This document shows positions 61,719 through 64,000 of a stretch of DNA of 64,000 bases, one piece after another. Position numbers and translations under genes: made by a program. The notes under the pieces were generated by a model. That model was not told the DNA's origin and did no database searches. It worked only from the letters and a program-made list of their open reading frames with translations. The stretch's first letter is position 1; every line of letters begins with the position of its first letter. This DNA is from a bacterium. GTDB taxonomy: Bacteria; Cyanobacteriota; Vampirovibrionia; Obscuribacterales; Obscuribacteraceae. The DNA is taken from assembly GCA_016124935.1 (NCBI GenBank), contig WGMS01000028.1:1-64000 (forward strand), read 5' to 3'.

Positions 61719-63185
61719 TTGGATTTGAAGTCGAAGATACAATGGCTTGGTTTAATTGCCGGACCTGTTTTAGCTTCAATCAGCTATTTATTGCTGCCGG
61801 AGTCTTATCTGGACGTTGGCGGAAAATCTGTAGAGTTCGCCTCTGCAGGAAGGGTCACCCTTTCTGTTCTTATCTGGATGGCTGTCTGGTGGCTGACCGA
61901 AGCAATTCATATCTCGGCGACGGCATTGTTGCCGATAGTGCTTTTCCCTATTATGGGTGCCACCACCATCGAGGCTGCCACGGCGCCCTATTCTCATCCT
62001 CTGGTTTTTCTTGTTCTCGGTGGTTTTTTGATCGCTATCGCTCTGGAGAAGTGGCGCCTGGATCGTCGTATCGCATACAACACTCTGCGTCTCGTCGGCT
62101 GTTATCCCATCAATATGATAGGCGGAGTAATGATGGTTACCGCTTTTTTGAGCGCTTTCGTCTCGAACACCGCTACTGCCGCTATGATGCTGCCAATAGC
62201 CATGAGCGTCATCGAACTTGAACAGGCTTCTAGAGATGAAAAGCAAGAGAGTAATTTCGACATCGCCATGCTTTTAGGCATCGCCTATGCTGCCTCTATC
62301 GGTGGTATCGCTACCATTATAGGAACAGGTCCCAACGCATTTTTAGTCGGCTTTGTCAGCGAAGAGTACCATCGCGAGTTGAGCTTTACCGGCTGGCTTC
62401 CTATCGGTCTCAGTGTCACCCTTTTGTTTTTGCCGATTACCTGGATAATTCTCACGAAGATGCTTTTCCCGGTGACAAACAATCCCATAGAAGGCGGAGT
62501 CGAGATGATCGAGCGCGGTTTGAAAGAGCTGGGACCGGTTAGTAGAGCCGAGAAGCTCACTCTTCTGGTCTTTCTGATAGCGGCTTTACTATGGACATTT
62601 CGACCGCTTCTCGCCGGTTGCTCCCCTTTCAAAGGTCTGACCGATGCCGGAGTCTCTATGTTCTGCGCCCTATTACTTTTCGTTATACCGGTAAATCTGA
62701 AAGAGAGCCGCTTCCTTTTGGATTGGGAAGCCGCTGCCAAAATTCCCTGGGGAATTCTTCTGCTTTTCGGCGGTGGATTGAGTCTCTCTTCCGCGGTGCA
62801 GCATACAGGAGTAGCCGAGTTCATCGGCAGCCATGCCGGATTGCTTACCGAGTTGCCAGGTTTCATGCACATCCTGCTGGTTACCTTTACAGTCACCGCT
62901 CTTACTGAACTCACCTCTAATGTGGCGACCACTGCCTCGTTTTTGCCTATCCTTGCGTCACTTGCTCCGGCGCTCAAGGTTGATCCATATTCTTTGATTG
63001 TGGCGGCGACTCTCGCCAGTAGTTGTGCCTTTATGATGCCGGTGGCCACTCCGCCCAATGCCATCGTTTTCGGTTCGGGCAAGCTCAAAATGGCACAGAT
63101 GATCCGGGCTGGAATCTGGCTAAATCTGGTCGGTGTGGTTCTTGTTTCTTTGATAGCGCTGGTTTTAGTCCCTATCGTTTTCTAG
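61719..63185 (+). CDS. Sodium-dependent dicarboxylate transporter, DASS/SLC13 family
   Basis: 488 residues, about 11 hydrophobic helices. Family landmarks are present: WWLTEAIHISATALLPIVLF, the first SNT motif FVSNTATAAMMLPIA, then ELTSNVATTASFLPILASLA with the second SNV motif near 400, and MPVATPPNAIVFGSG. The family carries succinate, malate, citrate or sulfate with Na+. The start is TTG 61719, with a G-rich GGGGGTGAG 11-12 bases upstream; no ATG start is nearby. Confidence 0.93.
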   Translation: MDLKSKIQWLGLIAGPVLASISYLLLPESYLDVGGKSVEFASAGRVTLSVLIWMAVWWLTEAIHISATALLPIVLFPIMGATTIEAATAPYSHPLVFLVLGGFLIAIALEKWRLDRRIAYNTLRLVGCYPINMIGGVMMVTAFLSAFVSNTATAAMMLPIAMSVIELEQASRDEKQESNFDIAMLLGIAYAASIGGIATIIGTGPNAFLVGFVSEEYHRELSFTGWLPIGLSVTLLFLPITWIILTKMLFPVTNNPIEGGVEMIERGLKELGPVSRAEKLTLLVFLIAALLWTFRPLLAGCSPFKGLTDAGVSMFCALLLFVIPVNLKESRFLLDWEAAAKIPWGILLLFGGGLSLSSAVQHTGVAEFIGSHAGLLTELPGFMHILLVTFTVTALTELTSNVATTASFLPILASLAPALKVDPYSLIVAATLASSCAFMMPVATPPNAIVFGSGKLKMAQMIRAGIWLNLVGVVLVSLIALVLVPIVF

Positions 63186-63261
63186 AGTCGCCTTTGAGAA
63201 TTGCCACCGGCTCCAAGCTTGTTTTGAGTCTAATCTGCCCTATCTTCTCTTCTTGGTATCT

Positions 63262-63879
63262 TCAGAGCTGTTTTTCAATGTCTGCTTCCAGATCCTTTGG
63301 TGCTACATTCGGTGCGTATCGCTTCAGCACTTTTCCATTTTTGTCCACCAGGAATTTTGTGAAATTCCACTTGATCGCTTCGGTTTTTAGAGCTCCGGGT
63401 GCTTCATGGGTGAGAAACTTATACAAAGGATGGGCATCGGCCCCGTTAACATCGACTTTTTCGAACATCTGGAAGTCGACCCCATAATTCTTCTGGCAAA
63501 AATTAGCTATCTCTTCTTCCGAACCTGGCTCCTGTCCACCGAACTGATTGCAAGGGAAGCCGAGAATTTCCAGACCTTTATCCTTATACTTCTCATAAAG
63601 CTTCTCCAGACCGGCATACTGTGGGGTGAAGCCGCATTTGCTGGCAGTGTTCACAATGACCAGGACTTTGCCCTTGTAACGGGAGAGATCTATCTCTTCG
63701 CCGGATAGGGCGCGAGCCTTGAAGTCCAGTACTGATTTCTCGGTCATTTTCTTACCTCCGGTTCGGTTGTGCTTGCCTCGCTCAGGAGAAGCCGAATACG
63801 CCTTCGGTCCGATGGCGCAGGTGCCTGCCACAAAAGAAAGAGCCAGTGCCATGATGGCTGTTCTATTCGCGATTTTCAT
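63262..63879 (-). CDS. Glutathione peroxidase-like thiol peroxidase, exported
   Basis: 205 residues. A signal peptide ([20 protein letters not shown]) precedes the peroxidase domain: active-site Cys in [14 protein letters not shown], the resolving-Cys position [12 protein letters not shown], and [13 protein letters not shown]. Non-seleno, so it probably uses thioredoxin rather than glutathione. An internal Met (MTEKSVLDF) could give a cytoplasmic form. GGAGG stands about 11 bases before the first ATG. Confidence 0.9.
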   Translation of the reverse strand: MKIANRTAIMALALSFVAGTCAIGPKAYSASPERGKHNRTGGKKMTEKSVLDFKARALSGEEIDLSRYKGKVLVIVNTASKCGFTPQYAGLEKLYEKYKDKGLEILGFPCNQFGGQEPGSEEEIANFCQKNYGVDFQMFEKVDVNGADAHPLYKFLTHEAPGALKTEAIKWNFTKFLVDKNGKVLKRYAPNVAPKDLEADIEKQL

Positions 63880-64000
63880 TATAGTCTCTTCCTCCGAGCA
63901 GTCGACGGTCTGGAAACATATTCTAGAACATTTGCGAGGTCACAGACGGTTCACGATATTTTGACATCCTCGTTACTGGAAGTAAGTCTTTCAGAATGGA

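Noticed and set aside
1..64000. CRISPR arrays, tRNA/rRNA genes, insertion sequences or prophage
   Set aside because: No repeated spacer pattern, cloverleaf, transposase or phage structural gene was recognised by eye; a tRNA scan would be needed to exclude a tRNA firmly.

Overview
The window is a densely coded bacterial chromosome segment of middling G+C. Non-overlapping operons, good AGGAGG-type ribosome sites and sigma70-type promoters are all visible. Four Hanks-type Ser/Thr kinases carry different sensor modules (zinc ribbon, TPR, leucine-rich repeats), and many secreted proteins have no clear family. Together with the style of biosynthetic genes, this suggests a free-living, prototrophic relative of the non-photosynthetic Cyanobacteria (Vampirovibrionia/Melainabacteria, Obscuribacterales-like). 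That assignment is an inference from gene style; no rRNA or other marker gene is present.

Layout. 0.1-4.3 kb: an XRE-type regulator, a group-2 sigma70 factor, a CBS-pair protein, an LRV-repeat protein, a YegP-like protein and a two-gene Mrr_N-like/DUF3800 unit. 4.3-7.9 kb (minus): patatin lipase, MscS channel and cation/proton antiporter. 8-9.6 kb: zinc-ribbon/kinase/TPR protein. 9.6-11.8 kb: a second CBS/HTH/LRV neighbourhood resembling the first. 12.1-15.7 kb (minus): an unusual operon of J-domain-pseudokinase, VWA protein, divergent adenylosuccinate synthetase and a small unknown protein, with a palindrome over its likely promoter. 16-20.6 kb: a two-gene molybdopterin oxidoreductase complex. 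20.7-24.1 kb: two adjacent membrane Ser/Thr kinases. 24.1-25.3 kb: two secreted proteins.

25.4-37.2 kb is a full branched-chain amino acid cluster (leuA; ilvD-ilvC-ilvB-ilvM-cimA-leuC-leuD-leuB). It makes valine and leucine, and isoleucine by the citramalate route. Two ribosome-mediated attenuators are legible: a Leu-rich leader peptide before leuA and a Val/Ile/Leu-rich leader before ilvD. Each has a terminator hairpin and a competing antiterminator pairing. A weaker third candidate, rich in Arg codons, precedes argJ-argB.

37.7-40.1 kb is an A+T-richer restriction-modification island: a HaeIII-family endonuclease divergent from a D12-class adenine methylase, an unexpected pairing. 40.3-43.6 kb holds a hydrolase-like/thioredoxin fusion lacking the hydrolase nucleophile, plus small proteins. 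43.8-52.5 kb holds an aldehyde dehydrogenase, fhs, argB-argJ-argC, a repeat protein and a NUDIX enzyme. 52.6-63.9 kb is mostly cell-envelope and secreted proteins, a soluble kinase beside a TPR protein, a DASS-family transporter and a glutathione-peroxidase-like enzyme.

The most promising undescribed items are the J-pseudokinase/VWA/PurA-like operon, the leader-peptide attenuators, and the mismatched restriction-modification pair. No CRISPR array, rRNA, tRNA or insertion sequence was recognised.
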